A DNA stretch of 64,000 nucleotides from assembly GCF_018323985.1 (NCBI RefSeq), contig NZ_AP024590.1, positions 4,526,001-4,590,000 on the forward strand, read 5' to 3'. A program made the translations under genes and the position numbers. Source of the DNA: Enterobacter kobei. GTDB lineage: Bacteria > Pseudomonadota > Gammaproteobacteria > Enterobacterales > Enterobacteriaceae. Shown here one piece after another: positions 7,281 through 16,040 of the stretch. The notes beneath the pieces are model-generated. The model was not told the origin of the DNA and did no database searches. It was given only the letters and a program-made list of their open reading frames with translations. Position 1 is the stretch's first letter, and each line of letters begins with the position of its first letter.

Positions 7281-9470
7281 TCAGAATGACATGGTCACGC
7301 CTGCGTAATAAGCGCGGCCAGGCTCGTTGTACGTTGAAGCCCCCTCGTTCTCGCGATAAATCTGCTTATCGAACAAGTTACTGATGCCGGTATTGGCTCG
7401 CAGGTTTTTCGTCAGTTGATAGTTCACGCCAATGCCAACGACTGAATAAGCCCCCACCTCTTTACTGGACATGACTCCCGTTTCGTTGCGGGTCTCAGCA
7501 TATTCACGCGGCTTCTGGCGGCCGTACATCGTCCAGGTCGTGTTAGCAGAAAGCTTGTCCGTTACCTGCCAGTCCAGCATGGTATTGACGGTGTATTTCG
7601 GGATGATCGATAACGGATTACCCGTTTTTTTATTTTCAGATGTGATCATGTACGTACCGTTAGTACGCCAGCTCAGCGTGTCACGCATAAGCGGTACTGT
7701 CAGGCTTGCTTCCAGGCCCTCAACCACGGCCTTACCACCGTTTTCCCAGCGCAGGATATTATTGCCGTTAGACGCATAACCGATGATGTCGGTACCGGAA
7801 ACGATTTTATTTTTATAATCGTTACGGAACCAGGTGATCCCGGCATCGTAACCTTCCCAGGTAAACTCCAGTCCGATCTCTTTGTTGATGCTGATTTCTG
7901 GATCCAGATTGTCATTACCTAGCAGGTAGCAACTTCCCGAAGCGATAGTGTTCGGGCAGCCGTTACCTCGCGTGGAAAGAAGATAACCTTCGCTGGACTG
8001 ATAAAGGTTGGGTGCTTTGAACGCACGTGCGATACCCGCCTTAACCCGGAACAACTCTCCCAGCCCCTGGGAGACGTTCAGACTGGGACTCCAGTTACCA
8101 CCAAACTGGTTGTGATAGTCAAAGCGCAGGCCAGGAATAATGTTAGTACTGGCGGTTGCTTCTATATTGTCTTCAAAATAGAGCGCGCTGGTATTGGCGC
8201 TATTTTTGGTATTGCGTGCGGAAGCATCGCCAGACACCGCGCCAATCATTACGCCGGAAGCGTCAGTGGCCGTCATGGAGGCAGGATCATTGAGTTCCTG
8301 ACGCTCCCATTCCGCACCCAGCGTCATGGTCTGATCGAACAGCATAAAGAGTGGCACGTTCACTTCAGCGACAGAGCGGTAATCTTCCAGACGACTGGTT
8401 GCGTAGCGGGTGTCATTGATCATCCCCTCAACGCGGCCGGTTGAGCCTTCGTTCATTCGTGTGTTGTTGGTCTTTTCATAATAGAAGCCAACTTTAGACT
8501 GTCCCCAGTCCCAGATACCGTTATGGGTAGCGCCATATTTTTGGCGGTACATACGGTTAGTTTCATGTCCGTAGAGCTGTTCGACGAGTCCGTTCGGGCT
8601 AACATTGCCATTACTGTACTGCGTATCACCCGCGTAAATATTGCCCTGACGGCTGTAGCCATACTCAAAATCAATAATCTGAGTCGGCGTGAGCTTCCAG
8701 GAGAGCAGTGCGTTGATATCTTTATTGCGAACTCCTTCGCGACCAGCGGCATAAGAACCATTTTGCTGCGTGTTTATGTCGTAGGCGTCAGCGTCAGTTT
8801 TATTAATATTGCCATACAGACGCATAGTCAGCGCATCGCCTGCTAACGGGCCGCTGAGACTAAAGTTCGCGCGCTTTGTTGCGCCTTCTTTATCGTTTTC
8901 AGGCTGGTTGGTGTAAAGGGAAAGTGCGCCGTGCCAGTCGTTTGTCGGGCGTTTAGTAATGATATTAATCACGCCCCCTGCGGCACCAGAACCATAGCGA
9001 GCGGCCGCAGGCCCACGCAATACTTCAATACGTTCGACCATTTCCGCAGGCACCCAGTTGGTGTCACCGCGCGTATCACGTTCACCACGCCAGCTATAAC
9101 GTACGGAATTACGTGAAGTGACAGGAACGCCGTCGACGAGAATAAGCGTATTTTCCGGCCCCATGCCGCGAATATCGATTTGACGGTTATTACCGCGGCT
9201 GCCGCTGGCACTGTTGCCGGTAAGGTTAACGCCGGGCATTTTACGAATAATGTCTGAAAGGTCGTTAACCGGAGGATCTTTTTCAATATCTTTGGCGGTG
9301 ATAATTGATACGCCAGGTTGCTGCTTCAGTTCTTCCTGGGCGGTGGCCTGGACAACCATCGTATCGCCACTGTCCAGCGGTTGTTTTTCTTCCGCCGCGA
9401 CGCCATTGCTGTAAAGGCCGGTTATTAAGATCGCCAGAAGACTCTTTCTGTAAATTTTTTTAACACTCAT
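7281..9470 (-). CDS. TonB-dependent catecholate siderophore receptor, IroN/FepA type
   Basis: 729 residues from MSVKKIYRK, an ATG start followed by a signal peptide that ends near GVAAEE. This is an outer-membrane receptor for ferric catecholate siderophores. A TonB box (DTMVVQA) lies just after the signal. The plug domain has GVNLTGNSASGSRGNNRQID and RGERDTRGDTNWVP (about residues 80-150), and the beta barrel ends with the terminal Phe of YYAGVTMSF. The sequence is closer to IroN than to FepA as I remember them (TSRNSVRYSWRGERDTRGD, TNQPE, SGPLAGDALT). No iroBCDE or other siderophore genes are nearby, so it probably captures foreign siderophores. A Fur box lies upstream. The longer reading frame upstream of this Met runs through the Fur box and is unlikely to be translated. 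Confidence 0.9.
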   Translation of the reverse strand: MSVKKIYRKSLLAILITGLYSNGVAAEEKQPLDSGDTMVVQATAQEELKQQPGVSIITAKDIEKDPPVNDLSDIIRKMPGVNLTGNSASGSRGNNRQIDIRGMGPENTLILVDGVPVTSRNSVRYSWRGERDTRGDTNWVPAEMVERIEVLRGPAAARYGSGAAGGVINIITKRPTNDWHGALSLYTNQPENDKEGATKRANFSLSGPLAGDALTMRLYGNINKTDADAYDINTQQNGSYAAGREGVRNKDINALLSWKLTPTQIIDFEYGYSRQGNIYAGDTQYSNGNVSPNGLVEQLYGHETNRMYRQKYGATHNGIWDWGQSKVGFYYEKTNNTRMNEGSTGRVEGMINDTRYATSRLEDYRSVAEVNVPLFMLFDQTMTLGAEWERQELNDPASMTATDASGVMIGAVSGDASARNTKNSANTSALYFEDNIEATASTNIIPGLRFDYHNQFGGNWSPSLNVSQGLGELFRVKAGIARAFKAPNLYQSSEGYLLSTRGNGCPNTIASGSCYLLGNDNLDPEISINKEIGLEFTWEGYDAGITWFRNDYKNKIVSGTDIIGYASNGNNILRWENGGKAVVEGLEASLTVPLMRDTLSWRTNGTYMITSENKKTGNPLSIIPKYTVNTMLDWQVTDKLSANTTWTMYGRQKPREYAETRNETGVMSSKEVGAYSVVGIGVNYQLTKNLRANTGISNLFDKQIYRENEGASTYNEPGRAYYAGVTMSF

Positions 9471-9518
9471 GCGAACATATCCATAGTGTGAAACAAAATC
9501 TCGAAGAAAACGAATAGT

Positions 9519-9537
9519 AATGATAATAATTATCATT
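9519..9537 (-). promoter_or_regulatory. Fur box for the IroN-like receptor
   Basis: AATGATAATAATTATCATT is close to the 19-base Fur consensus and almost palindromic. It lies about 50 bases upstream of the receptor start codon, so iron repression is expected. Confidence 0.85.
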
Positions 9538-9646
9538 ACAACAGCTAATGCTTTTCTTCATAATTTCCACACATTTCATTCGCAATCTTTACGTTATTAC
9601 ATAAACGAATGCCCACGTCTTTCAGCAGCGTAATTCACCAGTGGGC

Positions 9647-10675
9647 TCAAAACGGCAGTCGAGTACTGCCGCGTGGCACGATCTCAAATCCGGCGTCGAC
9701 AATATCGCCCTTCCAGCTACGGTCAGCGCTCATGCGCAGCATCATTTCTGCGGTGCGGGCAGCAATAACGCTGGCGTTGAGATTCACGCTGGAGAGCGCC
9801 ACCGGCGACAGCCAGGCGCTGGAGGGAAAATCCCCGTAACCCAGAATGCTCAGCTTTTCGGGTACGGCGATACCGCGGCTGTGCGCTTCCATCAGAAGCG
9901 CGGTGGCAATGGAATCGCTGGTACAAAAAATGCCATCCAGCCCGCGCGCTTTGACCAGCGTCGGAATGAGGATCTCCCGGCTGGCCTGCCAGATATTCTC
10001 CGCACGGTGAATATCTACCAATAGCGCGGTTTTCCCCTGCTCTTCCAGCGCACGACTGAAACCAGCGTAGCGAATACGCGCCCGAATATCGTCGTCAAAG
10101 CGGGTAGTGAAATATGCCAGTTCCTGGCAGCCAGCATCGAGCAGAAAACGCGCCGCCGCATAGCCAATTTCCGTGTGGTTATTGCCGACCTGCGCCGGGA
10201 ACGCGCCACCGTCCACTTGCCACATTTGCACCACCGGCACGCCGCTGTTACGCAGCATTTTCAGCGTTGAAGGCTTATGGTCTGCCCCGGCGATGGCGAT
10301 CACCGCCGGTGACCATTGCAGAATCGAGCGGATCTGTTCTTCTTCTTTATCGAGACTGTGATCGTGGGAGGCGATGGACAGCTGAAACCCCTGCGCGCTT
10401 ACCGTGGATTCAATGCGCTGCACCACATGGCTAAAAAAACTGTTCGCCAGCGACGGCAGCACAATCGCCATATTGCTGCTTTGCCCGCCGGTAAACTGGC
10501 TGGCGATTTTGTTGTGCACGTAACCCAGGCTGTCGATAGCCGACTGGATTTTTTTGCCGGTTTTTTCCGACACGCGATCGGGCTGGCGAATATAAAGCGA
10601 GACCGTAGAGGGCGAGACACCAGCCTTCGCGGCGACATCATCAAGTTTTACGATTTGGCGTGATCTCTGGCGCAT
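9647..10675 (-). CDS. LacI/GalR-family transcriptional regulator
   Basis: 342 residues. The N-terminal helix-turn-helix is VKLDDVAAKAGVSPSTVSLY (about residues 9-28) with a hinge near residue 60. The effector domain resembles periplasmic sugar-binding proteins (AIVLPSLANSFFSHVV, GIFCTSDSIATALL). The gene overlaps the symporter gene by 28 bases and is therefore co-transcribed with it. It most likely controls the divergent seven-gene operon through the palindrome at 12534-12555. The effector is unknown; by context it would be the imported sugar or a catabolic intermediate of it. Confidence 0.88.
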   Translation of the reverse strand: MRQRSRQIVKLDDVAAKAGVSPSTVSLYIRQPDRVSEKTGKKIQSAIDSLGYVHNKIASQFTGGQSSNMAIVLPSLANSFFSHVVQRIESTVSAQGFQLSIASHDHSLDKEEEQIRSILQWSPAVIAIAGADHKPSTLKMLRNSGVPVVQMWQVDGGAFPAQVGNNHTEIGYAAARFLLDAGCQELAYFTTRFDDDIRARIRYAGFSRALEEQGKTALLVDIHRAENIWQASREILIPTLVKARGLDGIFCTSDSIATALLMEAHSRGIAVPEKLSILGYGDFPSSAWLSPVALSSVNLNASVIAARTAEMMLRMSADRSWKGDIVDAGFEIVPRGSTRLPF

Positions 10676-12375
10676 TCCACTCCCGTCTTATTATTCCGCG
10701 TTAACAGCCACATCAGCAGCAACGCTCCGGCCCAGACGGCGGCAAGCCACCAGCCGAAACTCGCCGGTATCCCCGTTTTCGCGGCAAGACCGAGCGGGGA
10801 TAACGTCATAAATATACTGATTAAAACGGCCATCATCATAACACTTGACGGGATAGCATAACGCCATTTTTCCATCGGTATTCTGGCGGGTGCCACGGTC
10901 GGCTCAACCCAGCGAGCAGGCCGCAGATACCCCATCAGCAGCAGTATCATCAGTTCAATGATGAACAGCAGTCCCATCACGTGGATATAGTGCAGCGGAA
11001 TGTGCTTTTGCACGCCGCTGAAGGTATAGATCGCATAAACAACAATATGAAATATCAGCACTATTTTTGCCGCCCGCGCCGGTACGTTGCGCGTTAAAAA
11101 TCCCGCCAGCACCAGGGTGATGATCGGGATGTTATAAAAGCCGGTAAAGCGGCGCATCAAATCAAAGATGCCGTTCGGCGTATGCAGCAGCAACGGGGCC
11201 AGCACAATGGACACCAGCGAAAACGCCAGCGAGGCGATTTTCCCTACCCGTACCAGTTTTGTTTCATCCTGGCAGCCGGTGAGCGGGCCATAGAGATCGA
11301 TAACAAACAGCGTGGCGCTGGCGTTGATAATCGAATTGAAATGGCTGATCACCGTGCCGAAAATGGCGGCGGCAAACATGCCCGTCAGCCACCACGGCAG
11401 CAGCGCTTTTACCAGCGCCGGATACGCATAATCCGCATTGCTGAATACCGGGCCAAACAGATTGAAAGCGATCAGCCCCGGCAGCACCATCACCAGCGGC
11501 ACCAGCAATTTGATACAGCCCGCCAGCAGCACGCCTTTTTGACTTTCGGCGAGGGACGACGCACCCAGCGTGCGCTGAATGATCATCTGATTGGTGCACC
11601 AGTAGAACATATTGGCGCACAGCATTCCGGTAAATACCGTGCTGAACGGCACGGAGGCGGTCTCACTGCCGATGGCATTCAACTGCGCCGGATGGTTCAG
11701 CAGACGCGTTGCCCCGCTGATAAAAGCGCCATCGCCCAGCGCGAACAGCCCCAGCACGGGTATCAGCAGCGCGGCGATCAACAAAATTACGCCGCTGATG
11801 GTGTCAGAGATGGCCACCGCTTTCAGACCGCCCAGAGTGGCATACAGCCCACCAATCGCCCCCATCACCAGTGCCAGCAGGCCAATGGCGCTCCAGGCGG
11901 GCAGATGAAAGAACGACTGGAAATCAAATATTTCATTCATGGTGATCGCGCCGAGATAGAGGCTGCACGGGTTCGCCATCACCGCATAGCCCACCAGCAG
12001 CATAATGCTCACCATCCGCCGGGTAGTCTGATCAAAGCGGGTTTCCAGAAATTGCGGCAGCGTGGTCAGCCCGCGACGCAAAAAGCGCGGCAGAAAAAAT
12101 AGCGCCATGATAATGGTCGCCACTGCGGCAGTGCTTTCCCAGGCCATGCCGCTGATATCAAAGCGATACGCATTGCCGTTCAGCCCCACCAGTTGTTCCG
12201 CCGAAAGGTTGGACAGCAGCAGCGATCCGGCAATGAAATAGCCCGACAATCCCCGCCCGGCGAGAAAAAAACCGTCCACACCGGCTTCCGAAATCCCTTT
12301 GGTTTTACGATATGAATATAGCGCTACGAAAATTAAAAAAAGTAAAAACGACGCGACAGAAAATAGCATCTGCAT
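10648..12375 (-). CDS. Sodium/solute symporter, SSS family (YidK-like)
   Basis: 575 residues from an ATG with GGAGGG seven bases upstream; the longer frame to 12396 lacks a site. About 14 hydrophobic segments are present, as in SGLT-fold transporters. Typical stretches are YFLAGRGLSGYFIAGSLLLS-like sequence near residue 33, NLSAEQLVGLNGNAYRFDIS, the sugar/Na site region GGLYATLGGLKAVAISD and FYWCTNQMIIQRTL. It resembles E. coli YidK, a sodium/solute symporter of unknown substrate. Being divergent from the catabolic operon and co-transcribed with the LacI-type regulator, it is the likely importer of the pathway substrate. Confidence 0.87.
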   Translation of the reverse strand: MQMLFSVASFLLFLIFVALYSYRKTKGISEAGVDGFFLAGRGLSGYFIAGSLLLSNLSAEQLVGLNGNAYRFDISGMAWESTAAVATIIMALFFLPRFLRRGLTTLPQFLETRFDQTTRRMVSIMLLVGYAVMANPCSLYLGAITMNEIFDFQSFFHLPAWSAIGLLALVMGAIGGLYATLGGLKAVAISDTISGVILLIAALLIPVLGLFALGDGAFISGATRLLNHPAQLNAIGSETASVPFSTVFTGMLCANMFYWCTNQMIIQRTLGASSLAESQKGVLLAGCIKLLVPLVMVLPGLIAFNLFGPVFSNADYAYPALVKALLPWWLTGMFAAAIFGTVISHFNSIINASATLFVIDLYGPLTGCQDETKLVRVGKIASLAFSLVSIVLAPLLLHTPNGIFDLMRRFTGFYNIPIITLVLAGFLTRNVPARAAKIVLIFHIVVYAIYTFSGVQKHIPLHYIHVMGLLFIIELMILLLMGYLRPARWVEPTVAPARIPMEKWRYAIPSSVMMMAVLISIFMTLSPLGLAAKTGIPASFGWWLAAVWAGALLLMWLLTRNNKTGVECARDHAKS

Positions 12376-12533
12376 AACACCACCCTCCCTGATCATGCGG
12401 TTCCATTACTATTCCATAGCCATTACCCGACAGATAACGACAACAGGCGGAAAATTTGAGCTGACCTGTCAAAAACCATACTCATGGTGAGGTAATTGCG
12501 GGGGCTATCACAAAACAGGGCTAAGCCATCTTG

Positions 12534-12555
12534 AATATCGTAGCGCTACGATATT
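12534..12555. promoter_or_regulatory. Palindromic LacI-family operator in the divergent promoter region
   Basis: A perfect 22-base palindrome (half-site AATATCGTAGC, centre GC) lies 33 bases before the dehydratase start. A central GC inside TAGCGCTA is typical of LacI/GalR operators. It lies between the symporter-regulator pair and the catabolic operon, so the regulator at 9647-10675 is the natural candidate to bind it. The rest of the 213-base interval shows only a weak possible CRP half-site (TATCACA near 12507). Confidence 0.75.
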
Positions 12556-12588
12556 ACCGTATAAATAAACCAATACCGGAGTACTTAC

Positions 12589-14343
12589 ATGATGTTCAAC
12601 ACAGATCGCTTACCACGCCGTGAGATCGGTGAACTCCGCAGCCAGCGCTGGTACGCCCCCGATACCATCCGGGCGTTTGCCCACCGCCAGCGCACACAAC
12701 AAATGGGATTTGGCCGGGACGAGTTTCTCGGTAAGCCGGTCATCGGCATTATCAATACCTGGAGCGACATGAGCGCCTGCCATGCGCATTTGCGCGAGCG
12801 GGCTGAAGCTGTGAAGCGTGGCGTCTGGGCGGCGGGCGGCTTTCCGGTCGAGCTGCCTGCGCTGTCGATGGGTGAAGTGATGGTGAAACCCACCACCATG
12901 CTGTACCGCAATTTCCTGGCGATGGAAACGGAAGAGCTGCTGCGCCAGCATCCGATAGACGGCGTGGTGCTGCTCGGCGGCTGCGATAAATCCACGCCCG
13001 GGCTGCTGATGGGCGCGCTGTCGATGGATCTACCGCTGATTTTCTGCCCCGCAGGGCCGATGACCACCGGCAAATGGCACGGCCAGACCACCAGCGCGGG
13101 TACGCATACCAAGAAATACTGGGATCAGCTGCGCCTCGGTGCCATTACGCCACACGACTGGGTGGAGCTGGAAGGGGCGATGACGCGCTCCATCGGCACC
13201 TGCAATACCATGGGCACTGCGTCAACCATGACCTCCATTGCCGATGCCATGGGTTTTACGCTGCCGGGAGCCAGCTCCATTCCGGCAGCAGACAGCCGTC
13301 ATCCGCAAATGGCGGCGCAGTGCGGCCAGACTATTGTCGATATGGTGTGGTACGACCATAAACCGTCCCGCTGGCTGACCAAAAATAACTTCCTCAACGG
13401 CATCGTCGCGTATATGGCGCTGGGCGGCTCCACCAATGCGGCGATCCACCTCATTGCCATGGCGAACCGCGCCGCTATTCCGCTGACGCTCGCAGATATG
13501 GAAGCCATTGCCCGCAAGGTGCCGGTGCTCGCTAACCTGTTCCCGTCGGGAAAATACCTGATGGACGATTTTTTCTTTGCCGGCGGTCTGCTGGCACAGT
13601 TGAAAAAGCTCGCCGGTTTTTTGCATCTGGATGCGCGGGGCGTCACCAACCAGCCGGTCAGCGCGTGGATCGAACAGGCGCACTGCTACGACGATGACGT
13701 GATCCGCGATCTGCATAACCCGGTGATCCCGCTGTCGCAGGGCTGCGCGCTAACTGTGCTGCGCGGCAATTTATGCCCGGATGGCGCAGTGATGAAATCC
13801 TCCGCCGCCAGCCCACAACTGCGCAAACATACCGGTCCGGCGCTGGTATTCGATTCGCATCAGGCGCTGTCAGATCAGATCGACGACCCCGATCTGGCGG
13901 TCACCAAAGATACGGTGATTATCCTGCGCAATGCCGGGCCGGTGGGCGCGCCGGGGATGCCCGAGTGGGGCAATCTGCCGATCCCCAAAAAGCTGCTGCG
14001 CGAGGGCGTGACCGACATGGTGCGTATTTCCGATGCGCGGATGTCCGGCACCCATTACGGCACCTGCATTCTGCACGTTGCGCCGGAAGCCGCGGTCGGC
14101 GGGCCGCTGGCGCTGGTGCGTACCGGGGATCGCGTAACGCTCGATATTGAGGCAGGCACGCTGAATATGCTGGTGGACGACGACGAGATCGCCCGCCGCC
14201 GCGCCGCACTTATCCCGCAGCACCCGGTTTTCGCTCGCTCCTGGGCGGCCCTGTACCAACAGCACGTCACCCAGGCGAATGAAGGCTGCGATTTCGATTT
14301 TCTGCAATCCGGCGGCGATGTCCCTGAACCGCCCATTTTTTAA
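12589..14343 (+). CDS. IlvD/EDD-family sugar-acid dehydratase (candidate 6-deoxy-6-sulfogluconate dehydratase)
   Basis: 584 residues. Cys64 (SACH), Cys132 (GCDKSTPG) and Cys205 (GTCNTMGTAST) fit the three ligands of the [2Fe-2S] cluster in IlvD-type dehydratases. The enzyme would remove water from an aldonic acid to give a 2-keto-3-deoxy acid. The sequence resembles the L-arabinonate/D-xylonate dehydratase branch more than dihydroxyacid dehydratase. It is the first gene of the operon; the start has GGAG seven bases upstream and an adjacent second ATG. The sulfogluconate assignment rests on the gene set and its position beside the yih locus, not on residues. L-arabinonate, galactonate or fuconate are alternatives. 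Confidence 0.85.
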   Translation: MMFNTDRLPRREIGELRSQRWYAPDTIRAFAHRQRTQQMGFGRDEFLGKPVIGIINTWSDMSACHAHLRERAEAVKRGVWAAGGFPVELPALSMGEVMVKPTTMLYRNFLAMETEELLRQHPIDGVVLLGGCDKSTPGLLMGALSMDLPLIFCPAGPMTTGKWHGQTTSAGTHTKKYWDQLRLGAITPHDWVELEGAMTRSIGTCNTMGTASTMTSIADAMGFTLPGASSIPAADSRHPQMAAQCGQTIVDMVWYDHKPSRWLTKNNFLNGIVAYMALGGSTNAAIHLIAMANRAAIPLTLADMEAIARKVPVLANLFPSGKYLMDDFFFAGGLLAQLKKLAGFLHLDARGVTNQPVSAWIEQAHCYDDDVIRDLHNPVIPLSQGCALTVLRGNLCPDGAVMKSSAASPQLRKHTGPALVFDSHQALSDQIDDPDLAVTKDTVIILRNAGPVGAPGMPEWGNLPIPKKLLREGVTDMVRISDARMSGTHYGTCILHVAPEAAVGGPLALVRTGDRVTLDIEAGTLNMLVDDDEIARRRAALIPQHPVFARSWAALYQQHVTQANEGCDFDFLQSGGDVPEPPIF

Positions 14344-14352
14344 GGAACCCTG

Positions 14353-15141
14353 ATGAACCCTTTTAAACACGCCCTGCTTTCAGGCCAGCGCCTGCTCGGC
14401 ACCTGGATGATGACCGGCAGCGATACCGTCGCCGAAGCAATGGCAACGGTCGGATTCGATTTTCTGGTGCTGGATCAGGAACATGTCGCCGTCGATACGC
14501 TGGATGCCATACGCATTGATCGGGCGATCCGCAGCATCAGCGCCACCACGCCACTCTATCGTCTCGCGGGCAACGACCTGGTGTTGATCAAACGTGCGCT
14601 CGACGGCGGCGCGATGTCGCTGATGATCCCTTTTATCAACACCGTGGAAGAGGCACAGCAGGCGGTGACCGCCGCCTTTTATCCGCCATATGGCAAACGC
14701 GGTTTTGCCGCCATGCACCGCGCCTCCGGCTGGGGCGGCAATGCGCAGTTCGTACAGGAGGCGAGGGATGAACTTTGTCTGATCCTGCAACTGGAAACGC
14801 CGGAAGCCATTGCCAATATCGACGCCATCGCCCGGGTGGACGGCATTACCGGCTTCTTTATCGGACCGGGCGATTTGTCATCAGCGATGGGACAACCCGG
14901 CAATCCGTCGCACCCGGAGGTGCAGCGGATGATCACGCGCGGGCTGGATGCCTGTCAGCGCCTCGGCAAACCCTGCGGTATCGTTGGCGGCAATCCGGAC
15001 CTGGTGAATAAGTACCAGCAGATGGGCTTTAACTTTGTGGCGCTGGCCTCGGACATGAGTTTTATGCTGGCGCGCGCAAAAGAGCAGTTGGCGGCTATTC
15101 GCGGGGAAAACCTGACGGTTCCCGGCGGCGAGGTGTACTGA
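14353..15141 (+). CDS. HpcH/HpaI-family class II aldolase (candidate KDSG aldolase)
   Basis: 262 residues. This is a metal-dependent aldolase that cleaves 2-keto-3-deoxy acids to pyruvate and an aldehyde. The residues match HpaI positions: His44 in DQEHV, Arg70 in YRLAGND, Glu148 in QLETPEA (metal) and Asp174 in GPGDLS (metal). In the P. putida SQ1 sulfo-ED pathway the aldolase that splits 2-keto-3,6-dideoxy-6-sulfogluconate belongs to this same family, giving pyruvate and 3-sulfolactaldehyde. The gene starts nine bases after the dehydratase and its TGA overlaps the ATG of the mutarotase. Confidence 0.87.
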   Translation: MNPFKHALLSGQRLLGTWMMTGSDTVAEAMATVGFDFLVLDQEHVAVDTLDAIRIDRAIRSISATTPLYRLAGNDLVLIKRALDGGAMSLMIPFINTVEEAQQAVTAAFYPPYGKRGFAAMHRASGWGGNAQFVQEARDELCLILQLETPEAIANIDAIARVDGITGFFIGPGDLSSAMGQPGNPSHPEVQRMITRGLDACQRLGKPCGIVGGNPDLVNKYQQMGFNFVALASDMSFMLARAKEQLAAIRGENLTVPGGEVY

Positions 15142-16040
15142 TGACCCGGCTTATGGAATGTAAATACGGCGATGTGCATATCGCCGTCGCGCCTGAACTG
15201 GGCGGTGCGCTTGCCTGGCTGCGCTGGCGCGGGCAGGCGATTTTGCGCCCTCTCGATCCCCAGGGCGCACAGCGCGCCAATATGTGCGGCAGTTATCCAC
15301 TGATCCCCTGGTCGAACCGCATTGCCGACGGACGCTTCGTCTTTGACGGCCAGCCTTTTCAGGTAACGCGCAACGTGCCGGATAATCTGCACGCGCTGCA
15401 CGGCATCGGCTGGCAGCAGGTCTGGGAGGTGGAAAGCGCAAGTGAAACGCAGATTGATCTAGCACTCACCTGCCCGGCTTCTGCGCGCTGGCCATGGCCA
15501 TGGCGGGCCAGCCAACGTTTTGCGCTGACCGAAAATGGCCTCATCGTGACGCTGACGTATCACAATCTCGCGGATCATGCCGTGCCTGCCGGGCTGGGTT
15601 TTCACCCGTTTTTTGCCGATGCCGCCCGTAGCGAGGTCACGTTTCACGCCGCCCACGTCTGGCTGAACGATGACAACAGCCTGCCGGATGAGGAAGTCAC
15701 CGTGCCGCCCGCGTGGGACTACACCCGCTTTAAAACGCCGCTCCCCGGCTCGGTAGACAACTGTTTTACCGACTGGAACGGCGAGGCGATCGTGCGCTGG
15801 CCGCAGCGCGGCATCCGCGCCACCTTGCACAGCAACACCCCGAATCTGGTGTTTTTTATCCCCGGCGACGGGCGCAACGTGGTGGCCATCGAACCCGTCA
15901 GCCATATCAACGATGCCATTAACCGCTTCCCGGCAGGCAGCAACGACCAGGCGATGGATCGCATCGCCCCCGGCGGCGAGCTGTCGCTCAGCATGACAAT
16001 AAGGATGTCAGACGATGGAACAACCCCGCGTACTCTTTGA
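15141..16040 (+). CDS. Aldose 1-epimerase (mutarotase) family protein
   Basis: 299 residues of the galactose-mutarotase fold. Recognisable elements are the N-terminal GGALAWLRW, PLIPWSNRIADGRF (substrate-binding Asn-Arg, about residues 53-66), HALHGIGWQ with the catalytic-type His (about 91-99), GLGFHPFF (about 148-155) and the late Glu in VAIEPVSHIND (about 255). E. coli YihR, the sulfoquinovose mutarotase, is in the same family, and yihR is missing from the yih operon in this window. This gene could therefore serve both pathways. It overlaps the lactonase gene by 26 bases. Confidence 0.86.
   Translation: MTRLMECKYGDVHIAVAPELGGALAWLRWRGQAILRPLDPQGAQRANMCGSYPLIPWSNRIADGRFVFDGQPFQVTRNVPDNLHALHGIGWQQVWEVESASETQIDLALTCPASARWPWPWRASQRFALTENGLIVTLTYHNLADHAVPAGLGFHPFFADAARSEVTFHAAHVWLNDDNSLPDEEVTVPPAWDYTRFKTPLPGSVDNCFTDWNGEAIVRWPQRGIRATLHSNTPNLVFFIPGDGRNVVAIEPVSHINDAINRFPAGSNDQAMDRIAPGGELSLSMTIRMSDDGTTPRTL

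Noticed and set aside
7154..7384. 76-codon frame upstream of the IroN-like receptor end
   Set aside because: It runs through a terminator hairpin and the end of the receptor gene and has no good ribosome site.
11182..12102. 306-codon open frame opposite the symporter gene
   Set aside because: Gln/His/Arg-rich composition without domains is the typical antisense shadow of a membrane protein gene.
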